Shown: one piece after another, positions 1 to 12,014 of the stretch | How the letters are laid out: every line of letters begins with the position of its first letter | Numbering within the stretch: position 1 is the first letter of the stretch | Assembly (NCBI GenBank): GCA_020137815.1 | Contig: CM035353.1 | Location: forward strand, 639,501-703,500 | Length of the DNA: 64,000 nt | Direction of reading: 5' to 3' | Origin: Hormiphora californensis | Taxonomy: Eukaryota; Ctenophora; Tentaculata; Cydippida; Pleurobrachiidae | Translations under genes and position numbers: made by a program | Notes under the pieces: generated by a model | What the model was told of the DNA's origin: nothing | Database searches by the model: none | Seen by the model: only the letters and a program-made list of their open reading frames with translations

Positions 1-1158
1 TGCTCTCTCCAAGAAGTTCGTCAGGTGGTTCGCAGCACCCTCTCAAATGTTTTGGAGATATTGGACGTGATAGCCACGGTCGGTAATTTCCAGGCAGCGA
101 GCGATCCTTTCTTAAAGATTGGACAGATAAACTGTTCTTCATTGCTGCTGGTATGGTACTTGTATTGAAAGACTCCTTCCAGAGAAGCCAAATCGGGTAC
201 GCTAATCTGCTGCAACAGCTTTTTAGAATGACAGCTGGAATATCTCCGGTGGGGCTGCTGAGTTGGGTTTAAGCTCCTTTAATGCCTTTTCAATATCCTC
301 CTGGAAAAACTCTAATCCAAGATTTCACCATTGTTTCTAGGGATGTTCTCGATTGCCTTCTCTGGATCCAACATCCGCTGGGTTATGAAGACTTCACGTA
401 TTGCCGCTGCAGCAGGTCTGCCTTTCCCTAGAATCTGTTGTAAGAGAACCATCTTCCCGCCGGAGTGGAGAGACCGAGGACTCACCTTGGAGAAGGATTT
501 GGCGTGGGTGAAGAAGTACTTAGGTTCAAACTTAACCGCCGCTGCAACTTTTTCTTCTCTAGCTTGCTGTTGATCTTTCACGTGGTCTTTAATGTCCATC
601 GTTATTCTGTCCACCTTTTCCTCCAGCCGCTGTTTCAGCTTACCAGATGCCCTGACCATCCGCGTTGAGTTTCCTCCGCCGGCTCCGCAGGTGTCTCAAC
701 TTCTTATCTCTCCACTTCTTGCCAACCCGTTTAGGTGGGGCACACATAGTGGATATCTGTAGAACTGTACCTCATCAGTTCCAAAAAATCACATGCAACC
801 TTCAGAACAGAGGAGGTGCAGGAGGTCCCAGTCCACCTCCTCAAACAACGCGTTTGCCCTCTCAAAATCCATGTCCAATAAGCTGAGCGCTGCAAACCCT
901 GTTTTCTCCCGTAGGTTCTCTCCACCCTTTCCGTACAGTTGAATGCCAGAGGCATGTCACCATGGAATGGTCGGATATTCCGAGGTCGTCGCAGTTCACC
1001 GCCAGGACATAATCTGGCCTGTTGGTGAACACTAGATCAAGAACATTATTTCTCCTGGTTGGTGATGATACCAACTGCGTTAGAAGGTTGGTGTCCATGA
1101 AATCCCGGAGTGTGTTGTATAGAGGCTGGTCAACAATTCCGGAACACCGCCTTCCCAT
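1..1158 (-). mobile_element. non-LTR retrotransposon (LINE) fragment, endonuclease end to start of RT
   Basis: Read on the minus strand, 1158-862 gives the C-terminal part of an APE-type endonuclease: a segment ending in DLVFTNRPD and, further on, a GISDHSMV motif, as in jockey/CR1-like LINEs. 659-312 gives the basic, helical linker that normally joins endonuclease to reverse transcriptase. 215-21 gives the first RT block (ICPIFKKG, then VAITSNISKTFERVLR). The blocks are in the right order but in different frames, so the copy is broken. It runs off the left edge, so the RT core is not in the window. The clade assignment is a guess. Confidence 0.75.
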
Positions 1159-1582
1159 TTCAAGAGGGGAAGGTTGAAGTTGTGTAATCTTCCAGATGCC
1201 GTTAGTTTACCCTAGTTGGCCAGCGACCCCTGACCTGAACGCTGAACGTGGGTGGTCCGTGGTCTTTTGAAAATTGACTTTTAAAAAACCTGAAAGGGAA
1301 ATCTGAGCTGAGCTGAATTTTGAATTGATAGAAAAAATATCGCGCGCACGAACAATTATGCGTCGCGATTATTGTAACGCGGAACTTTGTCTGAACACGT
1401 TTGCCGGCGCTGAAATCTTGACACGGATCCGATATAAATTTTTTCGGAATCGCCCAATTTTTTTTTCTCAAAATCTCGCTTTTTTAATATTTTTCAAAAT
1501 TCTCGCTTTTCACTCGACAGTCGCGTAAGCAATCTTTGATGTGAGTCCTAACTCCTGAAAGTTCTCAGCAACAAAAAATTCC
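1159..1582. other. intergenic, no gene seen
   Basis: AT-rich spacer between the LINE fragment and the NUBP1-like sequence. I see no conserved coding segment and no clear promoter element. Confidence 0.5.
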
Positions 1583-2501
1583 ATGGCAACTAGGTTGAGC
1601 CTGATAATGTGCCAGCGTCTTGTCCCGGTCCGGGTCGGAGGAAGGGGAAAAATGGACGGTTGTGCCGGATGTCCCAACAAACAAGCATGCTCCACCGGCC
1701 AATTCAAAACAGACACCTCACCATCAGATGTAGCGGCTGCGCTGAGCAAAGTTAAACATAAAATCTTGTTTATCGGGAAAGGGAGGCGTTGGTAAGAGCA
1801 CAGTTACGGCCCAAATTGCTCGAAATCTTGCAGCTCGTGATTACTCAGTTGGCGTGGTAGATGTGGACGTGTGTGGTCCATCTCTCGCTCGGATATTAGG
1901 TGTCAACGGTCAGAGTGTCCACAAGAGCTCAAATGGTTGGAGTCCAGTGTACACATTAGACGACATTGCCGTCATGTCCATTGATTTCTTGCTCGGTTCA
2001 GAGGAGGATGCTGTGATCTGGCGGGGTGCCAAGAAAAATGGCATGATCAAGGAATTCCTGACATCTGTGGATTGGGGTGAGTTGGATTACCTCTTGATGG
2101 ACACACCCCCGGGCACCAGCGACGAGCACCTCGCAATTGTGTCCCTTCTCAAACAGAGCAAGGTATCTGGTTGTGTGCTGGTGACAACACCACAGGAGGT
2201 TTCCCTCGGTGATGTCCGGAAAGAGGTGAACTTCTGCCGGAAACTGAAACTCCCAATTGTTGGAGTGGTTGAGAATATGGCGTGGTATGATTGTCCAAAG
2301 TGTCAGACTAAATCAGAGATTTTCCCGGCTACCACGGGCGGGGCTGCAGCCATGTGTCATCGGGAGGGGCTTGATTTGTTGTGCTCTGTCCCACTGAGTC
2401 CAAAAGTTGGTCAGAGTTGTGACTCGGGCATAGAGGGAGATGGTCTGCCACTCGAGTATGGGGTTTTAGTTGATAAAATTACACGCTATTGTGAGGGTTG
2501 A
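1583..2501 (+). pseudogene. NUBP1: NUBP1/Nbp35-type cytosolic Fe-S cluster scaffold ATPase, frame broken
   Basis: NUBP1 (with NUBP2) is the P-loop NTPase scaffold of cytosolic iron-sulfur assembly. The N-terminal cluster motif is visible (GCAGCPNKQAC near 1655-1690). The Walker A loop [10 protein letters not shown] lies at 1773-1802, the switch region [10 protein letters not shown] near 2100, and the C-terminal CPKC pair (CxxC) near 2295. Total length, about 300 residues, fits the family. The N-terminal half is read in the frame of 1583 and the P-loop onward in the frame of 1773, so the frame changes at 1772, directly in front of SGKGG. Upstream, the expected fourth cysteine (VPASCPGPG) sits in yet another frame. 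There are no introns, unlike most neighbours. A retrocopy or a local assembly error both fit. Downstream of 1773 the frame is clean to the stop at 2499-2501. Confidence 0.75.
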
Positions 2502-2684
2502 AATTGATTAATTGTTACACGTGTTTGTCAGTTCTTTTAACCGTTTTTCAAGCTTCGTCATTCTTATCTGTCCTTTCCTCATATAATATACCCACCCCAA
2601 CCCTTATATCAACCCTACCGATTTATCTTCACTTTGAGATGCTCTAATTTACCCTTGCTAGAGCGTCATGGTGTTAGTAACGTC

Positions 2685-4312
2685 ATGCAGTCAGTGAAGA
2701 AGAACATACGAAATGTCCGGATTCCGGATTCCCTGACAACCCTCTCCCAAGACGCTGCCTCTCACTTGTGCGGCAAACGACATCAGGTAACAGATCATAT
2801 TGTGTAGTTCATCAATTCGTCAGTTATTTCCTCCCGCTACCATCATCTACTACGCCCAGTGTCCCGATCTCTGGAATATGAAGGAAAGATAAATGCAAAA
2901 ATTCTGCAGCAAAACAAAATCCTTGCAGCAAAATGAAAAAATATTGGGGACTGCAGCAGCAGCTGCTGCAGCAGCAGAAGATATTTCCCATACTTACACA
3001 CAGAGCAGTGCTGAGTGCTGCAGCAGCAGTGTGTAACATATTCTATCTCTCTGTTATAACAGAGAGATAGAATATGTTGGGGCATGCCCCAGTTGTGCGT
3101 AATGCACCGACAACAGTCGAGTAAGGGGGAAGGGGAAAGAAAAGAGAGATTCATACTTTAACATAGCTCTCTTTTTTCCCCATAGCTTAACAAAGGGGTG
3201 AGATCGTTATAGTCACTGCGGTCACTGTTGCAGTACCTGAGTGGAATTTTCTCGGAATTTTCCATCTCTGCAGTCGCTGCAGCACTGCAGCAGGGAAGGG
3301 GAAGAAAAGAGAGATTCATACTTTAACATAGCTCTCTTTTTTCCCCATAGCTTTACAAAGGGGTGAGATCGTTATAGTCACTGTTGCAGTCCCTGAGTGG
3401 AATATTCCAAGAAATTTCCACTGCTGCAGCAGCACTGCAGCAGGCACTGCAGAGATGGAATATTCCAAGGAATTTCCACTACTGCAGCAGCACTGCAGCA
3501 GGCACTGCAAAGATGGAATATTCCAAGGAATTTCCACTACTGCAGCAGCACTGCAGCAGGCACTGCAAAGATGGAATATTCCAAGGAATTTCCACTACTG
3601 CAGCAGCACTGCAGCAGGCACTGCAAAGATGGAATATTCCAAGGAATTTCCACTACTGCAGCAGCACTGCAGCAGGCACTGCAAAGATGGAATATTCCAA
3701 GGAATATTCCAACCTTATAGGGACTGCAGAAGGGAAATATTCCAATGTTAGGGGTACTGGGACTGCCGGGGTATTTTAGGACGGTAAAACCCCTATCCAT
3801 GACGGCATGACTGCAGCAAATAGTAAAATTCCTGCAGCAAAACGAGCTCCCAAAATGAAAATTCCAGGCGTGAAAAAAAAATCGGGACACCGGGCTACTA
3901 CGTTCAATATTTTCACAGTTTTCCAAATCATTATTATATCAAAATGACCATCTCCCATTGGCATGATAATGACATTATTTGTTTTACCTATTTAGGTGTA
4001 TAAAGATGTTGTAGTGGCATTTGATTCTCGCAAGATATGCTACAAAGTAAAACAGTGCTCTGCCATTCCCTCTCGTCTACACTGGGTAAGTACTGGCTAA
4101 TGTGAAATATATTCCACACCCAAATATAATGGTAATATATGCCCCGAGGCCCGGCTGGGTACTTATTGTCAACCAAGGCCCAATTAAAAACAACAACCCG
4201 CTCCTTCTTCCAGGTAGAGTTAACAGATATCGAGAGCATGCTAGATGAGAGTGGATCTATCAACTGTGTTACCCTTATCAGGTATGAGATAGAGAGAGAG
4301 GGGGAAGTGTGC

Positions 4313-4358
<46 letters not shown>

Positions 4359-7300
4359 GAGGGGAAGTGTGAGTGAGAATGAATGGGAGAGTGAGACAGA
4401 GTGTGTGAAAGAAGAGGGTGGAGAAACTGAGAGACACGTCACCTAGAGAGAGAGAGAAAGAGGCACAAACACTGTTTATAGTTTGTTACGATGGCATTGC
4501 TTACATTTGAAACATTTTCTTTCAGGCACGACAGCAGAAAGTACATAGTTGTGGGTGGAGCTATTTCTGAAGATAAAGGCGCAGTTTGGGTCGTTTCAAT
4601 TAAATCAGGTAATTTCTCTCCCTGTTCTCATTTACTGTTTTGTAGTCCCGTCTTTATTTAGCCAGGGCGGGGCCGGGGGCGAGAGAGAAACGTGTTATAC
4701 CTATACCCCGGTGAATCCCTGCATAATAAGTAACAACCAATTTCTAACTCAACTTTATATTCCTAGGTCGACTGGTCCGCAATTGTTTCACAACAACCCG
4801 TCCAGTCACCACGATCGCGGCTTACTCATCACCTTCCATTCTATCTGATCCTGGCATCGTAATCCTCCTTGGCACCAGGGACTGCTTTATCTACCTAACC
4901 CATGTGAATCCTCTCACCGGACCTAACTCTAAGCAGAAGTCTCTCACACCGACAACCTTCCTGGATGATATCTCGGATACCAAGATAAACAACAGCTCCC
5001 ATCCGTGCTTTGAGGTGGGGGCCAAGACCCACTCGGCCAGGGGGACATGGAGTTACATGGTGCCGGGTATGCGTCCCCAGACCTCCTATCAAGCGGGCGA
5101 GGCGGAAATAACAGCAATGGAGCTCTTTGACAACACTGGAACAGTGGTAGTAGGTTACAATAACGGCGGCTGGCAGATATGGTCGGTGGCGGGCTCTAAA
5201 GCAACCCTGAACTTCACGAGCGCCCTGTCCGAGGGAACGGTAGGGACACCCGGTAACGCGATTCTCCCTGCTCATACCAGAGGATGATCCACACAATATG
5301 TTGTACATGTGGGTCCTACACAGCCACCTCACACATGCCTTTGTGGACATGTTCCAGATGCGATTCAGGAACAAGATACCAGGCTCCGTGCCAGGGCGTG
5401 AATGATCAGTACCGTAAGATCGAGTCCCTGATACAGAGCTTTCCATTTCCCACTTTCAGAGCAGTTCTTCTTTAGTACGAGCAGTGGGGAGTTTCTGGGG
5501 TTGGTTGATTTTGAGGGTGTCCAAAAGATGAACCATCTCCACGGATGTAATGATTTCAATGGGATTATTGTTACCCTTGAGACTACTAAGTTCATCGTAA
5601 CCATCCTTTTTGACCTCAATGCTTGGTATTTCGCCCAGATGCCCGGCATGCCAAATCAAATTGCCCGACACTCACCCTACATATCATATCTTCCGGTGGA
5701 GAAAAGCACAATTTCCAAATTTTGCTGTATACAGAGTGTCAAAGTACAACCGGAGAGTTTGTTCCGGGGTAAACAGAGCTCCTCGGAGGCGTGTAACATC
5801 TTCCCGTGCTCCCTCAATACCAGCATCCTTTACAACGTTGGTAAATCCACTCTCCGTGGATTATTCTTTCCGGCCTAGCGACCTCGAGGAGGCTGGATTG
5901 GATCAGTCTGGGGTGTCCCTTACCGCCCTTGCGCTCCGGGGAGTGTTTAGTAAACACAACAATCTGTTACATGGTAAAAGGGGCAGGGCTCGGCTCCTTG
6001 AGTTCCTGAATTCCTTCCTCCCAGAGGCTGAAGGGATCCCTCAACAATTGCCATGTCGCCCATGCTCAGTGGGTTACCCATTGCCGAGGGAGAGGTGAAG
6101 AAGCTACACAGTTTGGTGAACATCACAACACACTGTACGTTCCTGTGTAGGAAGCTCGCTACTCATCATCCCTACCACCACTCCCACCACTCTGTACACC
6201 CATACAGAGTGTTACGCCAGGCTGGTGTTGGCACTCACAGACATGGCCCTGTTGCCCGGATCACACGAGCACCTCCGAGCTGCCAAGGGCAGTAGATCCC
6301 TCATCACGTTACGTAATACCGTCATTGGATCCCTCCTGGACCGTGTGGAGGGGGTTAGTGATCTTTGGCAAGGTGATACTGAGTTTCCTCCGCAAACAAT
6401 CCGTGACCTGTTAAACATACTCTATACAAGGCCCATGGACTTGCCCTTACAGTTACTTGTTATCAGTTACACTCTTCTCTACCTGGGCGAGGATCATGTG
6501 AATCTTACAAAGCTGGATGTCCTCTCCCGGGTTGACTGTGATGCTGTTAGGGCGCTGTTCTGTTTGGATCAACAGAATTATGAGGATTTCATCCGGTACC
6601 TACCCGCCAAATCCAAGGTGTTCGATTACGTTAACGTGAATCAAATTGTTGAGATCTTACTGAAGAGAAGAGAACGGAGGGTTGCCGTTCAGATGTTACT
6701 CGTTCTGGATCGAAGTATCGCGGAACAGTACACCACGAAAACTCTTGCTCTCCTTTCATCAACCCTCCCATCTGAACAGCGGATAGACCTCATCCTGACT
6801 GCGGGGAAAGAAGATCACCTAACATTTGATGCCTTACTCGATGAAAACCTGACTCATCCTCAGTTTAGTGGGATTATCCGGTCCCTGAACGAGCAGCAGC
6901 GGTTCGAATGTCTGTTTTGTGTTGTCATGAAACACAGCAAACTCTGTGACCTGCTCTCCGTGTATGGTGAGGCACAGAAGGCCCACAACTCAGAATTCCT
7001 AAGGTTCATGTTCCTGTATACGATTAAAAGGTTCTCTGACATAGAGCTAAAGGCATGCGTAACGGGACAAACTAACCCAAACACAAGCCTGGCAGACACT
7101 CCTAAATCGCAGTTAGATTTCAACAAATCCTTGCCGCTGAGTGCCCAAAAATGCCAAAACGATATTTCCGTACTGGCAAGTTTCTGTATGAACAGTGACT
7201 TGAGGACTGCTAAAGCGGACGACACCGCCTTGACTCCGATCAAGTGTAGAAGAAAGCCACCCTCCCGGGAGGATAGTATTGCCAGAACTCCGCCCCCGAA

Positions 7301-10300
7301 ATCCCTGGATATATCTGATGATATGCTTCTCCAACTTCGCACACCAATGCCGACGCCCTTAAAGACAAAGATCCTCAGTGCGCTGGAGGCACCCCGCTCC
7401 ATCCTTCGTTCCAGTAAGACAGAACGAAAGACACGGAAGCGAATAAGGTTTGATGATCCGTCTGATGTTATGCCTGCCAAAACAGCCATATCTCCAATGC
7501 GAGGTGCACTGCGATTTGACATTGCTGATGACGATGACCTAACGTCACACAAGGGAGTTTCACTTGCTGACATCTCCCCTCCTAAACAGATCATTGAATC
7601 TGTTGCTGAGTATGAAGGTGTAGAAGATATTCCCGGGCCATCGTCGAGTGCCACCTTCATTGCTCCCCCGCCCCCGATAAACGAGGATAGCAATGATAGC
7701 ATATCGTTTGAGATTGTCTCGCCCTTCACTGCAGTCCCTCCTACCATACAAGAGGAAGACTCGTCCCCACCAGCGGAGGAGGAGGGTGATTCCTCGTTCC
7801 AAATTGAACCTATTCTCATCAATGAAGACACACTAGCGTCGTCCTCACCGGTCCGCGACATCACATTCGATGAACGGGAGGAGAAGGAAGAAGTTTCAGT
7901 TTGTGTGTCTGATGTTACTTTTGAGATAGCAGAGGAGACTCAGCGACATGATGTGAGCCTTGATGAGGAGACTCAGCGACAACAACATGATGTGAGCCTC
8001 GAGCAACATGACTTTGACGAGGAAGATGAATCGTTTGTATCAGCCGAGAATTCATCCTCAATTCTTCTAGATGAGTCTGTTGGTAAGAGGGTGATGTTTG
8101 AGGAACCTGCTCCATCCGTCCACGAGATTGTGTCAGATGACGATGAAGATGAGCCGGTAGTCAAGAGGAAAGTTATGTTCCTGGAACCAGAACGACCTTC
8201 CTCCCCTCCCTCTGTTTGTGATGTTGCGGAGGAGGAATCCCCAATCATATCTCCGGGGGAAGGAAGAAGTTCCCCCGCTGAAACATCATCTCCCGACAGA
8301 ATTCCAGGATCATCTCCCGACAGAGTTCCAGGATCTTCGCCTGAAAGAAGTTCCCCAATAACCTCACCAAGTTCGCCCTCGCCACCGCGACATGAGGCCC
8401 CAGTTGAATCATCCCCCATACCCCCAGCGGAGGTCTCGCCAGTTCGAGAAGCTATAGAGATACCCTCAACACCTGATTCTCCAGATGAAGAAAAGGAAGT
8501 ACATGATTCTGCATCAGCTGAGGTGGTGGAAATTGGAAGTGATGATAGTCATAGTGCAGAGGAGATAGAAAGCGTTTCATCTGGCGAAGAGGAGGAGGGA
8601 GAAAGTGGTGAAGATGAGAGTGAGGAACTCTCGGACGATGAAGAAAAAGAAGACGAGGTTTATGAAGTTGCTCCTGAGGGAGAGGCTCCTGAGCAGGATG
8701 AATCGGAGGACGACTCACTGTTGGAGGGAGCTGGTGGTCCGGAGGGAGGGTTTAGTCCTTCGTCAAGCATCGAGCTCCTTCAAGTACCAGATTCTCCACT
8801 CGCCGGCTCTGCCCCCGGTTCTCCACTCGCCGGCTCTGCCCCCGGATCTCCACTCGCCGACTCTGCCCCCGGTTCTCCTCTTGCCGACTCTGCCCCGGGA
8901 TCTCCACTCACCGGCTCTGCCCCCGATTCTCCACTCGCCGGCTCTACCACGGGTTCTCCACTAGCCGGCTCTGCCCCGGGTTCTCCACTCGCCGGCTCTG
9001 CCCCGGGTTCTCCACTCGCCGGCTCTGCCCCGGGTTCTCCACTTGCCGGCTCTGCCCCGGGTTCTCCACTTGCCGGCTCTGCCCCGGGTTCTCCACTCGC
9101 CGGCTCTGCCCCGGGTTCTCCACTCGCCGGCTCTGCCCCGGGTTCTCCACTCGCCGGCTCTGCCCCCGGTTCTCCACTCGCCGGCTCTGCCCCGGGTTCT
9201 CCACTTGCCGGCTCTGCCCCGGGTTCTCCACTCGCCGGCTCTGCCCCGGTCTCTCCATCTGCTACTCGTGAGAGTGATACTGACACCTCTTCATTGAGTG
9301 AAGGAGACAGTGAAGATCAAAGCGATGGGTCATCCATTCATGTGATAACATGCATGGAGGATGATCAAAGAGGGGGGTCGCCTATCCAAAGTATCACCAG
9401 TATCGGTTCGTCCTCTCCCTCATTGGTGGATTCCCGGCCCATATCGCCTTCCCAGGAAGATCCGATTGATCCTTCAGAAATGGAAACATCACCAAGAGAC
9501 CCAGCTACAGAAACAGCATCAAGAGACTCGACCGGAGATCCAGTGGCATCACCTCCAGTACGAAAAGTACGTACAGTATGTTTCTCGGATGACCTAGAGG
9601 AATCGTTTGTATCAGCCCCGGGCGACATAGAACCATCAACATCACCACACCCTGAGGAGGAGGAGAATATAGAGCCCGATGAGAAGGCTCCACAGGAGAC
9701 TGAGGAGGCTGGGGAACTACTTTCTGAATCGGAAGATGATGAGGAAGTGGAGAAGTTTGAGTTTGCTGATCCACAACCAGCTACCACATCATCATCATGG
9801 TTTAGGGATACCTTCCCCTCCCACGATACCATGACATTCACTTTCGGTGTACCCTCGGTAGCTGCCACTCCACAGAGAATGACGCGGTCACGTGCTGCTA
9901 AAGCCAAGGCACTGGGGACAACAGAGGATGGTCCCTCGTCATCCTCCCTTTCTAGTGGAATTATGAGTGGGTTTTCTTCTTCTTCCTCTGTACCATCTAG
10001 TGGGATTATGAGTGGGTTTAGTTTTATCTCCGGTCCAACTTCTGTTATCTCCATGGAGGAAAACAAAGAGGTACCCCCACTAACGACAGAGTTATCATCT
10101 GTACCTGCAGCTCCCTCTACACCAGTTATAACTGAGGAGACAAAGGAAACCCCAACGTCTCAACACATCTCTCCATCCTCTCCTGCAACACCACCCTCTA
10201 CTGCCTCCCCATCATCTTCTGCTACCCCTCCTGCCTCCCCACCATCTCCTAAAACACCGCCCCGGACAGTGACGTCATCAATCAGAGACAGCATCTTATC

Positions 10301-12014
10301 TCTATTTTCACCCGCATCTGTCCAAACTCCACCACGATACGAACTAAAGGCACCATCCTCTGGTGGGGGTCCCTTCCGTCTCTCTCGGACTAGTGGACAG
10401 GACTGTGAGGGGACTAAGGAGGAGGTTATGGTAACTGACCCTGCTGCTACCACTACTACCCTTCCTTCATTCCGTGTCCTACATCGAACCACCTCACCAC
10501 CCCGACCTGCAGTTGTAGAGGAAGAGGTTACACCACCCCGACCTGCAGTTGTAGATGAAGAGGTTACACCACCCCGACCTGCAGTTGTAGAGGAAGAGGT
10601 TACACCACCCCGACCTGCAGCTGTAGAGGAAGAGGTTACACCACCCCGACCTGCAGCTGTAGAGGAAGAGGTTACACCACCCCGACCTGCAGCTGTAGAG
10701 GAAGAGGTTACACCTCCCCGACCTGCAGTTGGAGAGGAAGAGGTTACACCACCCCGACCTGCAGTTGGAGAGGACGATGAAGAAGAGGTTACACCGCCAT
10801 CAGATGACATTTCTGAGGACCGCCCTGATGAAATGGATATTGGATCGCCTGATAGAGGATCGGATGATTCCTCGATCCCCCCTCCCTCATTACCAGTCCA
10901 TGTTTCACCACCCTCCTCCCCGTTCCACCCTGCAGCTCCTGTGGCACCCCGTTCACCACTAACCGTCTCATCTCCAATCAGACCACCTTCTGAGGCTGTA
11001 TCACCCATTTCCTCGCAGCAAACCACAGGAATGGTATCGTCTCAGGAAACTGGGTTCATCTCCATTTACTCCTCTCCAGAGATCGTCCCCTCCTCACAGG
11101 AGAGTGAACCTATTTCTCAAAGTGAGGATCCTTCCCCAACACCCGCTCTCCCTTCTCCAACACCCGCTCTCCCTTCTCCACCCGCAGCCACAACAGCAGG
11201 ACGAAGGAAGACAAGGAAGAACACTCGGAGTGTTGAGGTTAAACCCCCCGAGGAGGAACCTGCCACTACCACTCCGTCTCCTCCAAGAAAGATTCTCCGT
11301 GCAAGGAGAGCCCGGACAACAAGTGTTGAATCAACAACATCATCCAACACACGAAATGTCCGCTCTACTAAAGTCTTGAAAAAGAGTAAAGTGGAGATAT
11401 CTGATTCTGATGATATGGTCATTGTCTCGTCTCAAGAATTGTCTTCTCTCCCCTCGACCCCAACCAAAGAGGAAGACTCAGCAACCCCAACACCTGGATC
11501 CCCCGTCACCCCTCCCACAACAAAAAGAAGGGGTACCAGGGCCACACCAGGGAGGACCCGGAAAGCAGCAGCAACGGCAGCTCCCCCTGGTAAAATGCCA
11601 CGTGAAGCCACCACACCCAGCAGACGAATGACGAGGCAGACAAGTGCCACTTCAAGCGTCACATCTGAGGTATCGGATATTAGCAGTATAGCTACAACTG
11701 CCTCGGGTCGTGTGACTCGCAGTCGGTCCCGTCAAACTTCAAACGCTGATCTCCCTCTCTCTCAGTCATCATCAGTAGCAACCCTCCCTCTCTCTCAGTC
11801 GTCATCAGTAGCTCCAGAGGAGCCGGTTACACCGTCTAGAAGGAGAACTAGGAAGGCAAAAACAGGGGAGGAGGAGGCTGGGACGAGGGCTAAAAGGACA
11901 CTAGGATCTGTGGGCGAAGAAGAGGGGACATCATCGCCACCGAAACGATCCCGAACTAAAACACCTCAGACTGTCGAGAAGCGGGTTACCCGGTCAGCAA
12001 AGAAAAAGAAATGA
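2685..12014 (+). CDS. AHCTF1: ELYS (AHCTF1) nucleoporin / chromatin-binding protein
   Basis: ELYS seeds nuclear-pore assembly on post-mitotic chromatin by recruiting the Nup107-160 complex. Exons I can place are 2685-2786, 3996-4085, 4214-4281, 4526-4608, 4767 to about 5252, about 5281-5397, 5460-5768, then from 5824 and on to a coding exon open from before 6225 to the stop at 12012-12014. The first 600 or so residues are beta-propeller-like (for example GTVVVGYNNGGWQIW, LFDLNAWYFAQMP). A helical ELYS domain follows (YARLVLALTD, then helices to about 7050). After that comes a roughly 1650-residue disordered tail rich in S, P, E and D. The tail has a SILRS motif (7398-7412) followed by RIRF (7440-7451), the same order as the PP1-docking pair of vertebrate ELYS. 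The end is basic with AT-hook-like R-x-T-R motifs. Apparent frame changes near 5252, 6040 and 6150-6210 are not explained by an ordinary intron. A 55-nt intron (5769-5823) explains another. Identity is firm; 5' exon edges after 5250 are tentative. Confidence 0.85.
3039..3076. repeat. perfect short hairpin in ELYS intron 1
   Basis: ATATTCTATCTCTCTGT is followed at once by its inverse, giving a near loop-less palindrome. It lies in intron 1 of ELYS, next to CTGCAG-rich sequence. Confidence 0.7.
3133..3386. repeat. direct repeat pair of about 90 bp
   Basis: A segment starting AGAGAGATTCATACTTT and running to GAGATCGTTATAGTCACTG occurs at about 3143-3220 and again at about 3308-3382, nearly identical. 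It is intronic and precedes the 58-bp array. Confidence 0.65.
3396..3715. repeat. 58-bp minisatellite, about five copies
   Basis: The unit begins GATGGAATATTCCAAGGAAT and contains several CTGCAG palindromes. Copies start near 3397, 3455, 3513, 3571, 3629 and 3687 (the last is partial). It lies in ELYS intron 1. Long open frames across it come from the repeat and are not genes. Confidence 0.85.
4312..4360. repeat. (AG)n microsatellite
   Basis: Uninterrupted GA dinucleotides in ELYS intron 3, between exons 4214-4281 and 4526-4608. Confidence 0.9.
8790..9249 (+). repeat. 27-bp coding array, 17 copies of GSPLAGSAP
   Basis: In-frame 27-nt unit in the ELYS tail encoding the nonapeptide GSPLAGSAP, with a few D, T and V variants in the first copies. 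The later copies are almost identical at nucleotide level, so they spread recently. Each unit offers an S-P site, a potential proline-directed phosphosite. Confidence 0.9.
10490..10794 (+). repeat. 36-bp coding array, eight copies of TPPRPAVVEEEV
   Basis: In-frame dodecapeptide repeat in the ELYS tail. Position 7-8 varies in blocks (AVV, AAV, AVG), and the last copy is extended by an acidic insert. It alternates a TPPRP segment with an acidic segment. Confidence 0.9.

Noticed and set aside
6860-7864. 334-codon antisense frame inside ELYS
   Set aside because: Shadow of the long, biased ELYS exon; no independent motif. The same applies to 9286-8780 and 11026-10160.
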